From Polytrichum commune (Eukaryota; Streptophyta; Polytrichopsida; Polytrichales; Polytrichaceae): DNA of 64,000 bases. Made by a program: the position numbers and the translations under genes. The notes beneath the pieces are model-generated. The model saw only the letters and a program-made list of their open reading frames with translations. It was not told the DNA's origin and ran no database searches. Numbering within the stretch: the first letter of the stretch is position 1; the number at the start of each line of letters is the position of its first letter. This document shows, piece after piece, positions 48,088 to 58,290 of the stretch. The stretch covers positions 2,170,001 through 2,234,000 of the forward strand of contig OX485803.1 of the NCBI GenBank assembly GCA_950295325.1, in the 5' to 3' direction.

Positions 48088-50099
48088 CTAACAACAAAAC
48101 TCTTACTATGAACCCTAAGATTTGAAAAATCCACAAAATTGAAACCTCAAAATATGAAGAAATCTTTTCCTAGACAAAAGGCATGATTAGTACAATCTAT
48201 TTTATCATGAACATACAAACATAAAGTAGATCTAGAGAACTTCCACATCCAAAAAACGAAATTGAAAAAGCTTAAAAACTCACCTTGTAGGAAGCGTTTG
48301 AAGTTGGCTGTGAAAATGGCACAAATGAGGTAGCTCCCGGCCTCTGGAGTCTGTACAGAGAGGTACAGAGGGGCAACTCACAAAGTTTTTGACCTGCCCT
48401 TTGAATTTGCCTTTTTTCCCACAACCCGGCGTGGCTGCCTGCAGGTTGGGCTGTGGATGTGCTGCGCCTCCTGCCCAGGTATCTTGCGTGAGGCCTTTCT
48501 CCCGAGCCCCCAAAGAAACGCCCCTTCTGTGTGCAGTGGGACAGGGGTGCAACCTGGGCGGAGGGTTTTTGGTCCATGTGCGTGAGCCATATGTCACTTT
48601 ATGTAGTGATTACATTGAAAAATAGATTATCAATTAGGGGTATAAACTTAAAAAATCTCTATGTATCAATACATGCAATGTTGACAACCACTCGTTTCAC
48701 TCTAATTACCCGAACAACAATCCGGCAAAGAGTAGGCCATTTACTTACCCAAACCGAGGGCACTTGGGTATAGTCCATACTCTTGCATTTAATTTAAAAA
48801 AATTAATGTAACTTGAAATTTACAATGTAGTCAACATTGATAATTTTTTTGATATTCTTAGATTAATTATGATTTTAAATTAGGTTATCCTGCTATAGCC
48901 TTTTACCCAATCTTGGCCAAAGTAATCAAAATATTCATGGATTGCGTCAATAAGCTAAAACACATATGGACAATCACATGAGGAATCTCTCCTTTGTAAT
49001 AATTCAATTATTACACAAGGCAAACCCTAAACCATGTAAATGCATGTTATTTTTGCAAATCTATTTATGAAAAAATAATGAATTATGCGCTTTTACTTAA
49101 AATTCATTCTAGACTACATTATCTTAATTCTAGTCAATATGTACTAATGATGGCTCATGTCATGTGTCGGGTTTAACAAATATATATATAAACAATGTAC
49201 AATGACGATTTCAATTATTTATGTATATATATCTTTACATATTTCCATAGATGACAGTAGTACCAACCTATGCATATCAACAACACATAATTTGGAATTC
49301 ATTCAATAAATGTATGGAAATTGATGTGCAAATCAAATATGAATTCGAAAAGTTAAATGATGATGACCTCCATTGCTAGTGGCCTTGATAAAGTTTCATG
49401 TCTTATCACTAACCAATTTTAATTAGAAAGTAGGAAATCAAAACAAGAAAACGGTAGAACCGTGAGGCTCTGTCCTTTATTATGAAAGACTACAATTGTA
49501 GTTGTCCACTTTGCTCATGCCAATTCATGGTTATTCACTATACCAAACCTTTCTTGGATTTTGGGGACCTTCTTCTCAAATGCGGGTCAAGGATTGAAGC
49601 TACTCAATTATCACTCGAAAATTTTAAAATGAATAATCAAGAATTGCTGAAATAACTACAGTTAATTAGATTTCTTTCAATGCATTTTAGGGAGCAATTA
49701 GAGAGAGAGAGAGAGAGGACAAAAAATAACAAGAACAAGTAACGTCCAAGTGTGAACGCAAAGTGGTTAGAAAATTTGCTCTTGGAACGAAGAAGTTGAT
49801 GCATAGTCTCTGTCCTACAGACAGAACCAATAAACCAACACCCCACATAAAAGTACCCCTCCATAAAATAGGTGACATCAAATTTTTTGAATGATGTCAC
49901 CACCCATTTAAAAAACTGACCGGGACCGACACATGGAACTTACCGACACATGGAACTTGGACCTTAGTCCAGTCCCGTGCCTCTTCTGCTCGTATCTGCA
50001 GCTGCACAGGTCGGGGTGTTGGCCTCTGGGTAACTGCCTCCGCACCAGCTTCAGAGCTCGGATGTAGCCCTTCGCAGCCTCTTGCCTGGATCCCGAGCC
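48088..50099. other. Intergenic; GC-rich patch then AT-rich, no gene
   Basis: 48300-48590 is GC-rich. Its reverse complement shares GGCAGGAGGCGCAGC and GGTTGTGGGAA with 43155-43185 (GAGCAGGGGGCGCAGC, GGTTTGTGGGAA), so it may be the right terminal region of the Harbinger element. 48780-49960 is AT-rich with a GAGAGAGA tract near 49700 and no recognisable gene. Confidence 0.4.
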
Positions 50100-50184
50100 G
50101 GATTGATTTAGTGGATTAGATCAATCATTTGCAAAGGATTTACGCAAGTTAGAGCCTCGAATTAGCCTTGACTCCTCATGTTAA

Positions 50185-50310
50185 GAGCCTTACCGACGAT
50201 GTCAAGAGCCTTGCCGACAATTTGAAGAGCCTTACCGACGATGTCAAGAGCCTTGCCGACGATGTCAAGAGCCTTACCGACAATTTAAGGAGCCTTACGG
50301 ACAATTGAAA
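50185..50310. repeat. 21-bp tandem repeat, six units
   Basis: Units of AGAGCCTTACCGACGATGTC plus A alternate with G/A variants (TTGCCGAC, GACAATTTGA). The corresponding site upstream of the intact gene (about 56042-56075) has a single unit, AAAGCCTTACCAACAATGT. The array therefore expanded only in the truncated copy. Confidence 0.85.
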
Positions 50311-50325
50311 GATGTCAAGTTGCAC

Positions 50326-50551
50326 CAATGATCAGGGAGAACCGGCAGTTAGTTACAAATGAACCGGTTGAGTTTGAGAAATAACCGGTTGAAGTTCAAG
50401 ACTGCAGGAAATTTACCGATCATTTTAGAGGAATTTAAAGAATATACCCCAATTTAATTAAGGAAAACCGGAGGATGCCAACATGTAATCGGTTGGACTT
50501 GCAAACACTAGGATCTCAACCGGTTATGCCCAAAAATCTCCCCGATCACTG
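50326..50551. mobile_element. Small non-autonomous hAT-like MITE (family H2), copy 1
   Basis: The ends are inverted repeats (CAATGATCAGGGAGA, and CAGTGATCGGGGAGA as reverse complement of the right end). It is flanked by AGTTGCAC and GGTTGCAC, 8-bp target copies with one mismatch. The paralogous place at about 56085-56100 lacks it. The 226-bp body holds several CCGGTT words. The end sequence resembles that of the hAT element at 37899 (CAATGAACGGGGAG), so that family may have supplied its transposase. Confidence 0.82.
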
Positions 50552-51289
50552 GGTTGCACTCACAGGTCAAAGTAACTTCGCATTTCGAACCGGCAGCGTT
50601 GCTGAGAGACTGAGAGTGGTCCGCACTTGGTTCCCAAATTCGGATTTTGAATTGATCGGCTCTGTGAATTAGGGGTGATCTGAGGAGTGCACTGCGATCT
50701 CCAGGGTTGGGTGGTTCCAGTGCGTCAGTAGCAACATTCATTCTTGGGTTTAGTTTGTCTCCTTCGATGGTCTCCTCAGATCGATTGTTGCTTCCGGGAG
50801 GTGTCTTCCTATCGATTGGATTCTCAGCGAGTAGCCCTTGCTTCCGGAATGTTAATTAGATCAATTCTGATCTAGGCACCTGCTTGTGCCTGACATGAAT
50901 TCTCCTCGCTTTTGACGCAGGTTTCAGGTGTTGAAGAACTTGGTTAAGTAGTTTCCAGTGTAGCTTGTCTTCGGCTTCAGATGTTAAAGAACTTGGTTAA
51001 TTAGTTTTCAGTGTATCTTGTCTTCGGCGATCCGCCGAGATCAAGGATCGTACATACAAGAACGGCCTGATCTCATGACCCGATTAGTTCCATGGCGGAA
51101 AGCGTACTAGACCTGGTTCAACAGCTCAAGAGTGATATTAAGCAAGGCGCTGAGGTAGTGGTTACTATACAACCAGATTGCACGGTGTTTGAAGTGGCCA
51201 CGCTCTTGAGGGAAAAATATCCTGATCATTTCCCAACTCTCAAGGGGTTGGAGCTCGGCCTCCACCACCTTAAATCCCCAAACCCCTAA

Positions 51290-52974
51290 ACCCTAAAGCC
51301 TTGAATGGCTTCCCAATGCCATCTTGATATTGATTTGATAATCTAGTTTGATAAAAGAGAAAAGAATAGGTAAGATGCACTTATGTATAATATTTTGGTA
51401 TCTTTGTGTAGACCTCTAGTTTGGACATAATATTCTAGGTCCTAAAAGCTTGACTTATTGGTTGGAATAGAATAATATCAATAAACTATCAACTACTCAA
51501 CAATCAGTCAATAGTCACATATCAAGATGTATGGTATCAAGATGATATTTTGTGTGTTCCAACGATGGTCACAAGAACATGCCAAAATTTGATTTAATTT
51601 CACAATTTCCTCAACTTTCAATAACTTTGATCATCACATTTAAAAAATAAATTCCTACACAACTTGGCACATTATCCAATTCAAAAATAGTTGTGAAGGA
51701 CTTGCTACATGTAGTTGAAGCACCATCTCAAGCTTTAAATGTGATGGATCAAGGTATAAGAACTTGGACCCCTAACAAATGTGGGTGACAACACAATTTT
51801 CACTTCAACATTTTTATTTATTTCAAATAAATAAATTGGGGTAAAATCAAATAAATAAATAAAAACTTGCAATAAGATTAGGAATAAGATTGCAATAAGA
51901 TTGAGAATTTTTTTTTTCATTTCATACATCTACCACATGTATGCCAAATACCTTAACTTCTTGGTCTCAGGCGTTGATACCTTAGAATTCAGGGCGACTA
52001 AAGTATAAAGTCACACAATTTAAGATGCCCCACGGAGATGCTAAATGCTGATGTGGCCCACCTCCAGTTAGTTTTATTTTAACTTTGAAGCTGGCAGAGA
52101 TTTTAGAGATCCACTTCCAATTAAAAGGAGCATTTGGAGTTGTTTAGGTGGTGTAATGACCCACTTGAAGGGGCTAGGGATCTGTGGCACTCAAGTAAAA
52201 TCATCCGGTAACAAAAATTGGATGAGTCCATCAAGAAGCTCGGATGGAGCTTACTTTAGTGAAACGCCTCCAAGTTGGCATGTAAGACCTATTTTCTCCC
52301 TCATAACTACTGTGAACTACTAGTTATTTTTTAAATATTAAATAGTTGGCAAGGGGAAATAATGTGGCTTTGGATGCTCTTAGCCTATTTTCTAACATCC
52401 CATGAGTTGGTTCCAAGGCCATGATGTGGTTTTGAATTTCACATGGTTATTTTAATAAATATCGCAAGATTTCAATGTGTGTAATATGTAATTATGACGT
52501 GTTGTCATAAACATGTTTTTGTTCTTAATTCATTTATTTTACACAGTTGTGATTGCTTAAACAATTGTAATATGTCAAAATAATACATATCACCTTATGA
52601 TAAATTGGTGAACTCAAAAAATTAATTCAATATTTTTACAATTAAAATTATAAAATTATATTTATTTAGATTAATTAATATAAATATTTTAATAATACAA
52701 TATGTGATGAGGATAAAATATTATAATAATTTAGATTGGCTATAATCAGCAACTTATGATTTTCTAAGTGTACTCCATCTATAACGTTGTCCCACAAGTC
52801 TAATTCCAAATAACATACCATTTATTCATACCTTATATTATATTACCTAAAAAATAAAATCCATTTTTATATGTATTTTTTCTATATGTTTTATATTCTA
52901 TCTTCATTGTTTTATATTGGTCATCTTATGAACACTTGCACTAATCCATCATTAAAATGAGAAAGATAATTTTA
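51290..52974. other. Intergenic; no gene seen
   Basis: It begins at the break of the truncated DUF247 copy with CCCCTAAACCCTAAAG, a short plant-telomere-like sequence. The remainder is AT-rich without coding content. 51780-51930 has AATAAATAAAT-type repeats. Confidence 0.5.
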
Positions 52975-53335
52975 AATGGTAAGTCACAAAACTATAACCT
53001 CAATGTTAATAAGGAATTTGTAATGTTTTTGACCTCCCAATTAATTACGTGCTTCATTAATGGTTTCACTTCCGGAATGAAATTCCAATCAATTGCTTAT
53101 TTACTAATTGGAAGTGCACATATATATTGGATATTAGACCTTGAAGGTGAAGTGCACTCAATATAGGATTTGTAGTCAAGCAGCCTTCAAGAATGCAAGG
53201 GCAATATTTTTTTTGAAGTTGGGTTAGGCGGACAACAGTTTTTGGTCATGTTTAGAAAATTTCTCTAAAGGGTTGCCCAAACCTAGATTTGATGCCTCCG
53301 AAAGTTCGTGAAGGAGTATTTAACATCTACCCATG
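52975..53335. repeat. Diverged single arm of the Mutator-like foldback element
   Basis: It aligns with the right arm of the element at 40730-41805: ATGGTAAGTCACAAAA, TATAACCTCAATG, GAAATTCCAATCAATTGCTT, CAAGAATGCAAGGGCAAT. It is clearly older and has no matching second arm. The 69-codon frame at 52957-53166 is the same repeat frame seen at 41557. Confidence 0.75.
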
Positions 53336-54712
53336 TTAATTTCTTAAAAATAATCGGATTAGTAGTGAAAAGTTGGCAACATATGATGCAACCACTTGCT
53401 TCTATATGAGGCATAATTTATTTATTTTGTCTATACCCCTTTGTATTGTTGCCTTAAGTATTAGATTAGACTAGGATTTAACAGTTTTACTACTAAAACT
53501 TGGTATTTTTGAAACCCTTGAGACAAAGAGCCGATGACGTATGGAAGTGTCAAAATAGTTCATCTCATCCGCAAAGACGAATGAACTCTCACTAATGGGA
53601 ATACATGAGTTCCACGAATCCCCAGCCACCTGAAGGCTTGCATGTATTTTGAATCAAGTAGATGAACTCAAGTGCGAATAGACCTCTACATTATACAAGT
53701 AATAAAAGGTGTTGTATACGCTACATAACAAACTCAAATTGAATTTCAAGGTTCAGTTGCGTAAGTAATGGTTACATGGACCAACAAACATAAATGGGCA
53801 CACTTGTATACATAATTGTATACCTCAATAATATGGGTTTTATGTTGGTGTCACAGACTATACATGCTCATCCCTTCATCTTTAAGTCCAACCCATGATC
53901 CATTCAGGGTAAATATCACAAACCTTAAAACAGTCCAGTACGATCTACATGGGATGAATCAAACTTGCGAATAGTTTTAGCTGTTTTTCTACTGGAGTTC
54001 CTGGCATCTCAGCCGACTAGGACGTGTCTGTGCACTATATCACTACTCCCCCAGATTGTTTAAGTTTTCAATCGTTTACCCGACACATTCAAGGAACAAT
54101 ATAAAGCCGGCCATACGTTTGCAGTTGGTGAACCATAAAGATCAGATCAAGCGATCAAGCCTGTAGACCACTCCATTGTTGACACTATCATAACCCCAGT
54201 AGTATTACATCGAATTCCAAGGCTTTTGCAGGTTTTGAGAGCAAGGGGCGCCATGTTCCGGTAACTCTTAATTCTGCTCCACATGCATGCTATGATCCAT
54301 TCTGCTGCGTGCATGCTTGATAGCATGAGATGTTGCACCTTGAGCTCCATGAATGGCTAGATCAAAGCATCAACTGTTAATTTGTTGTGGATACTGGTCT
54401 TTAATGTGTTTGTATGCAGTTGCCCAAACAGCTTAGTAGTCTACCCGGAAAGATCAATATTTCTACCAGATCTAGCTACGTACACAAAAGCTGCTCTCGC
54501 GGGTCATCTAATGATCAGGATTCACTGATTCATCACCTGCCCTGGTATCAGAATCTTACGCAGCACTGCAGGTTGGTGCTGAGATGGCAAAGCAAACCAC
54601 CATGACAGCACAGTTACCATGGATGAAGAATCTGGTGGTCCTGTACCCCCTGTAAGTGATCCGATAAAACGCGACGACAAGAACACCAAGAAATAACTGT
54701 CTGCATTACAGG
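53336..54712. other. Intergenic; no gene seen
   Basis: No recognisable coding content or repeat. Confidence 0.45.
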
Positions 54713-55200
54713 TACACTCTAAACTTCGTAATATCAACCTGCTTAGAGTCACTCCTCTTGCATCCCGAAATTCTCGAGAATGGATGATCTCAATTCAAAT
54801 CTCACTCCTTATTGTCAATTTTGCCTCCCATAGATCACGGATTTTGACATTAATACACACCACCAAAGAAATCAAACCAGCGCTCGGGGAGAACCGGTGA
54901 GAACCGGTGGCTAGTTACAGATGAACCGGTTGACTTTGGGAAATAATCGGTTGAAGTTCGAGACTTCAGGAGAATTACCGATCATTTTAAAGGAATCTAT
55001 AGAATATACCTCAAATGAATAAAGCAAAAACGGAAGATGTCAACATGTAACCGGTTGGATTTAGAATCACTAGGATCTACACAACTATCCCCAAAAACTT
55101 CCCGGGCACTGATATAACGACACGCTGGCACGTTTCACGTTGCCATCGTTGGAATTATTGTCATTATTGCAATGTTGACTTTGTATTATAATGTCTTTAA
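54713..55200. mobile_element. MITE family M1, copy 4, split by an H2 element
   Basis: The left end TACACTCTAAACTTCGTAAT and interior (CTCACTCCTTATTGTCA, CACCAAAGAAATCAAACC) match copies 1-3. After the H2 element at 54878-55111 the interior resumes with CACG.TTGCCATCG.. and TTATTGCAATGTTGACTTTG. The right terminal repeat is missing. Confidence 0.75.
54878..55111. mobile_element. Small hAT-like MITE (family H2), copy 2, nested in M1
   Basis: Ends CAGCGCTCGGGGAGA and CAGTGCCCGGGAAG (reverse complement of the right end). The body matches copy 1: GATGAACCGGTTGA, AAATAATCGGTTGAAGTTC, TTACCGATCATTTTA, ACTAGGATCT. The 8-bp flanks do not match each other, so the target duplication has decayed or the ends are off by a few bases. 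Confidence 0.75.
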
Positions 55201-55755
55201 TGTTATACGGTCATGTCTGCACTGAAACTGAATGCTCCTCGCATCGTAGTACGCCAGGACTGACTACAACAAGTGAGAAAAATTTCAATGTATAACAGGC
55301 TTAAAGACAAGAACGTATGTATGTGCATTGAGGTGAATCCATAGTCATGTCTTGGGGACCCGTGATGTGGCTGTGCAGCATCTGAATATATATACAGTAT
55401 ATGCCAGGCATGCAAGGGCGGCTCCTGGCACAAAGTTCCCTTTGAGGATGCAATCAGTGTTCAATTCTTAGTCAATATTGCTTCCAATAGACAAAATTCC
55501 AACTACTACTTGTGAGATGTGGAGGAAATCTTGTACACATGAATTCCTAATTCATTGCAGAGTCGAAGCCTCTGGCGTTCTTGTCGGAGCAGCCCGAGTG
55601 AGTATGCACTCAACGACTCTTTAAGACAGCTACCAGGATTCTGGTGGAAACCTTTCTTTTTAAAAGTTTTCACTACGTGACATTTATTACCGTCTTATTA
55701 TTATGTATTTCTCTTTATGCATTTCTTTGCATTTCTTATTCTTCTTATCCCCACC

Positions 55756-55794
<39 letters not shown>

Positions 55795-56579
55795 TGACAA
55801 ATTCATCACATATACGAGTGAATGTTTCCATCGTCGCTACTTTGAATACAATAGATTGCTCTAATCATTTGGCATCTAACATTGGATTCAGACTCATCCC
55901 CATGGTTATATTCAGGGGCCCACATGAATGAGTGCACACTGCTTAATAACGTTATGTGAGGGCCATATCATTAGTGGATTACATAATCATTTGCAAGGAT
56001 CCACGCGAGTTAGTACCTCAATTTAGCCTTGACTCCTCATGTAAAAAGCCTTACCAACAATGTACCTGTGAGATTGAGAGATGTCACTTTCACTCATAGC
56101 TCAAAGCAACTTTGCATTTCGAACCGGCAGCGTTGCTGAGAGACTGAGAGTGATCCAAACTTGGTTCCCAAATTCAAATTTGGATCTAACGGCTCTGTGA
56201 ATTAGGGATGATCTGAGGAGTGCACTGCAATCTCCAGGGTTGGGTGGTTCCAGTGCGTCAGTAGATAACAATTCATTCTTGGGTTTAGTTTGTCTCCTTC
56301 GATGTTTGCTTCCGACAGGTGTCTTCCTATCGATTGGATTCTCAGCGAGTAGCCCTTGCTTCCGGAATGTTAATTAGATCAATTCTGATCTAGGAACCTG
56401 CTTGTGCCTGACATAAATTCTCCTCGCTTTTGACGCAGGCTTTCCGTGTAGCTTGTCTTCGGCTTCAGGTGTTGAAGAACTTGGTTAATTCGTTTTCAGT
56501 GTAGCTTGTCTTCGGCGATCCGCCGATATCAAGAATCGTACATACAAGAACTGCTTGATCTCATGACCCGATTAGTTCC
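55201..56579 (+). promoter_or_regulatory. 5' region of DUF247-2, with paralogues elsewhere in the window
   Basis: About 55489-55980 is the uninterrupted paralogue of the sequence split by the hAT and Mutator-like elements at 37.89-42.36 kb. About 55980-56579 is the paralogue of 50100-51091 upstream of the truncated copy. 55759-55788 is an (AT)n microsatellite unique to this copy. The conserved 480 bp before the ATG should hold the promoter and leader, but no TATA box was assigned with confidence. Confidence 0.5.
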
Positions 56580-58100
56580 ATGGCTGAAAGCGTACTAGAC
56601 CTGGTTCAACAGCTAAAGAGTGATATTAAGAAAGGCGCTGACGTACTGGTAACTATACAACCAGATTGCACGGTGTTTGAGGTGCCCACGCTCTTGAGGG
56701 AAAAATATCCTGATCATTTCCCAACACTCAAGGGGTTGGAGCTCGGCCTCCACCACCGAACCTTGAAGAAAACTGAAACAGAGCTTTTCAAATTCGAGAT
56801 AGCTTCCATCCTCCACTTCAAGCTTGCCACAAGTAGGAACAGCTCCTGGGAGAGATTCGCTCAGCTCGTGGTTAAAGATGTGAACAGAGCGAGACGAGCC
56901 TATTCAGCGACCAGCAGCAGCACCTCCAGCTCTGGACCCTGCAAGTTCACCGATAATGAAGTCCAGAACCTGTTGACATTGGATGCACTGTTCCTCGTGG
57001 TTTTCTTCATGTACATGAATGGCAAAAGTTTCATCCTGGACGTGTTCACAGCCTTGGAGGCACGGCTGGAGGATATGGTGAATGCAGTAGATTACGGCGA
57101 TTTCGTTCTCGTAGAGAATCAAGTGCCCATGTATCTGCTGCAATCTGTGATCAGGCAGCTCTGCAAGATTGATGAGGAGATCAGCCTCAACGTGGACCCC
57201 ACTTTCGACGTAGAGTCCAAGGTGACGGAAGAGCTGGATCTGATCCTGAACATCGCCATTCTTCATTTGTACCCGTTCAAATACCCGGACGATACCGGGA
57301 ACGTTTCTTCACACGGGTGCTGGCTCCCACATCGCTTCTCATGCTGTTCTTCCCAACAAGTTCCCCAGCCAAGCAGAAACAGATTGCAGGCATACTTGTT
57401 CGCAACGTATCCTCTCGACCCCTTGGAGAACTCTTTGATAAACTGCCGGCATCTTCTGGACTGCCTTTACACAGTCATTTGTGGTCACCTATTACCGCTT
57501 CAGCTCGAATCAAACATTCAAACACACGCTCCTCTGGAATCCATACCCTCTACCACTCGGCTACAGGCAATCGGAATCCGCGCCACGGCTAGCCCTGTCC
57601 CCACTTTGAGTGACATCAAACTTAACAGGCCGGCACCGGGATGTCCAACAAGTGCAACAATCATGTTACAGTTGCCAAAGGTAGTGTTGTATGATTACAC
57701 TGAATCCGCATTCCACAACCTTGCGCTCCACGAGCAACTCATTTTCGGAGGCCGATGTGGTGACATGAGATGCTACCTCCAGTGCATGGCGTCCTTGTCC
57801 ATAAACGAATCGGATTTGCAGATTCTTACGGAGGAAGGGGTGATCAACGATCATACCGGCACCCAAAGCCTTCAAGGCATGTGGGCTCGGACTCTCAAGG
57901 GAGTCTATACTGCCAACCCTTCAACCTCCTGGATCGAATGTTACCAGGAGATTCACATGCGATTGAAGAGGAGCCGGAGACACGATTGTGGGACTCTATC
58001 CTTTGGTAAACCGTGGATTTTGATGTGCGTGCTCGCGGCCACCCTGCTCTTGTTTCTTTCCGCTACACAAACATGGTACGCAGCATTTCCACGTCGCTAA
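56580..58100 (+). CDS. DUF247 (UPF0481) protein, single exon
   Basis: 506 aa from ATG 56580, in context CCATGGC, to TAA 58100, with no intron. It aligns end to end with the minus-strand gene at 31765-33261: EVPTLLREKYPDHFP, GLELGLHHRTLKK, LLTLDALFLVVFFMYMNGKS, DFVLVENQVPMYLLQSVIRQL, LDLILNIAILHLYPFKYP, MWARTLKGVYTANPS and SSWIECYQEIH-like TSWIECYQEIH. A hydrophobic segment ILMCVLAATLLLFLSATQ near the C-terminus is the likely membrane anchor, followed by the short tail TWYAAFPRR. It differs by a Ser/Thr-rich insert near residue 112. The frame is intact, so it is probably expressed. Specific function unknown. Confidence 0.94.
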   Translation: MAESVLDLVQQLKSDIKKGADVLVTIQPDCTVFEVPTLLREKYPDHFPTLKGLELGLHHRTLKKTETELFKFEIASILHFKLATSRNSSWERFAQLVVKDVNRARRAYSATSSSTSSSGPCKFTDNEVQNLLTLDALFLVVFFMYMNGKSFILDVFTALEARLEDMVNAVDYGDFVLVENQVPMYLLQSVIRQLCKIDEEISLNVDPTFDVESKVTEELDLILNIAILHLYPFKYPDDTGNVSSHGCWLPHRFSCCSSQQVPQPSRNRLQAYLFATYPLDPLENSLINCRHLLDCLYTVICGHLLPLQLESNIQTHAPLESIPSTTRLQAIGIRATASPVPTLSDIKLNRPAPGCPTSATIMLQLPKVVLYDYTESAFHNLALHEQLIFGGRCGDMRCYLQCMASLSINESDLQILTEEGVINDHTGTQSLQGMWARTLKGVYTANPSTSWIECYQEIHMRLKRSRRHDCGTLSFGKPWILMCVLAATLLLFLSATQTWYAAFPRR

Positions 58101-58290
58101 TACCATGCATGCCCGCACTAGGAAAGAGATGCACTTTCCCTTTCAAGAGGGACTCTTCCTGCTGCCTAGGACCAGTGACTAGCCCTAGTGTGCACTAATA
58201 CCATGCATGCCCGCACTAGGAAAGAGATGCACTTTCCCTTTCAAGAGGGACTCTTCCTACTGCCTAGGACCAGTGACTAGCCCTAGTGTG
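58097..58290. repeat. 97-bp tandem duplication at the DUF247-2 stop codon
   Basis: Two nearly identical units start CTAATACCATGCATGCCCGC at 58097 and 58194. The stop codon TAA of the gene is part of the first unit. Within each unit, CACTAGGAAAGAG near the start and CCCTAGTG near the end form a short inverted repeat resembling CACTA-element termini. The second unit differs at one base near CTTCCTRCTGCC. Confidence 0.88.

Larger units (their letters stand above)
50100..51289 (+). pseudogene. Truncated third DUF247 copy with duplicated 5' region
   Basis: From ATG 51092 the first 59 codons match the intact gene at 56580 with four differences (K/Q, D/E, L/V, P/A). Homology then stops abruptly after GLELGLHH, and an unrelated tail LKSPNP ends at TAA 51289. 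The 5' flank is duplicated as well: about 50560-51091 aligns with 56095-56579 at high identity, including GCATTTCGAACCGGCAGCGT, the CTCCAGGGTTGGGTGGTTCC block and GGCGATCCGCCGA. Two extra events lie in the copy's upstream region: a 21-bp tandem repeat (50185-50310) and an H2 element (50326-50551). If transcribed, only a 65-aa N-terminal fragment would be made. Confidence 0.88.
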
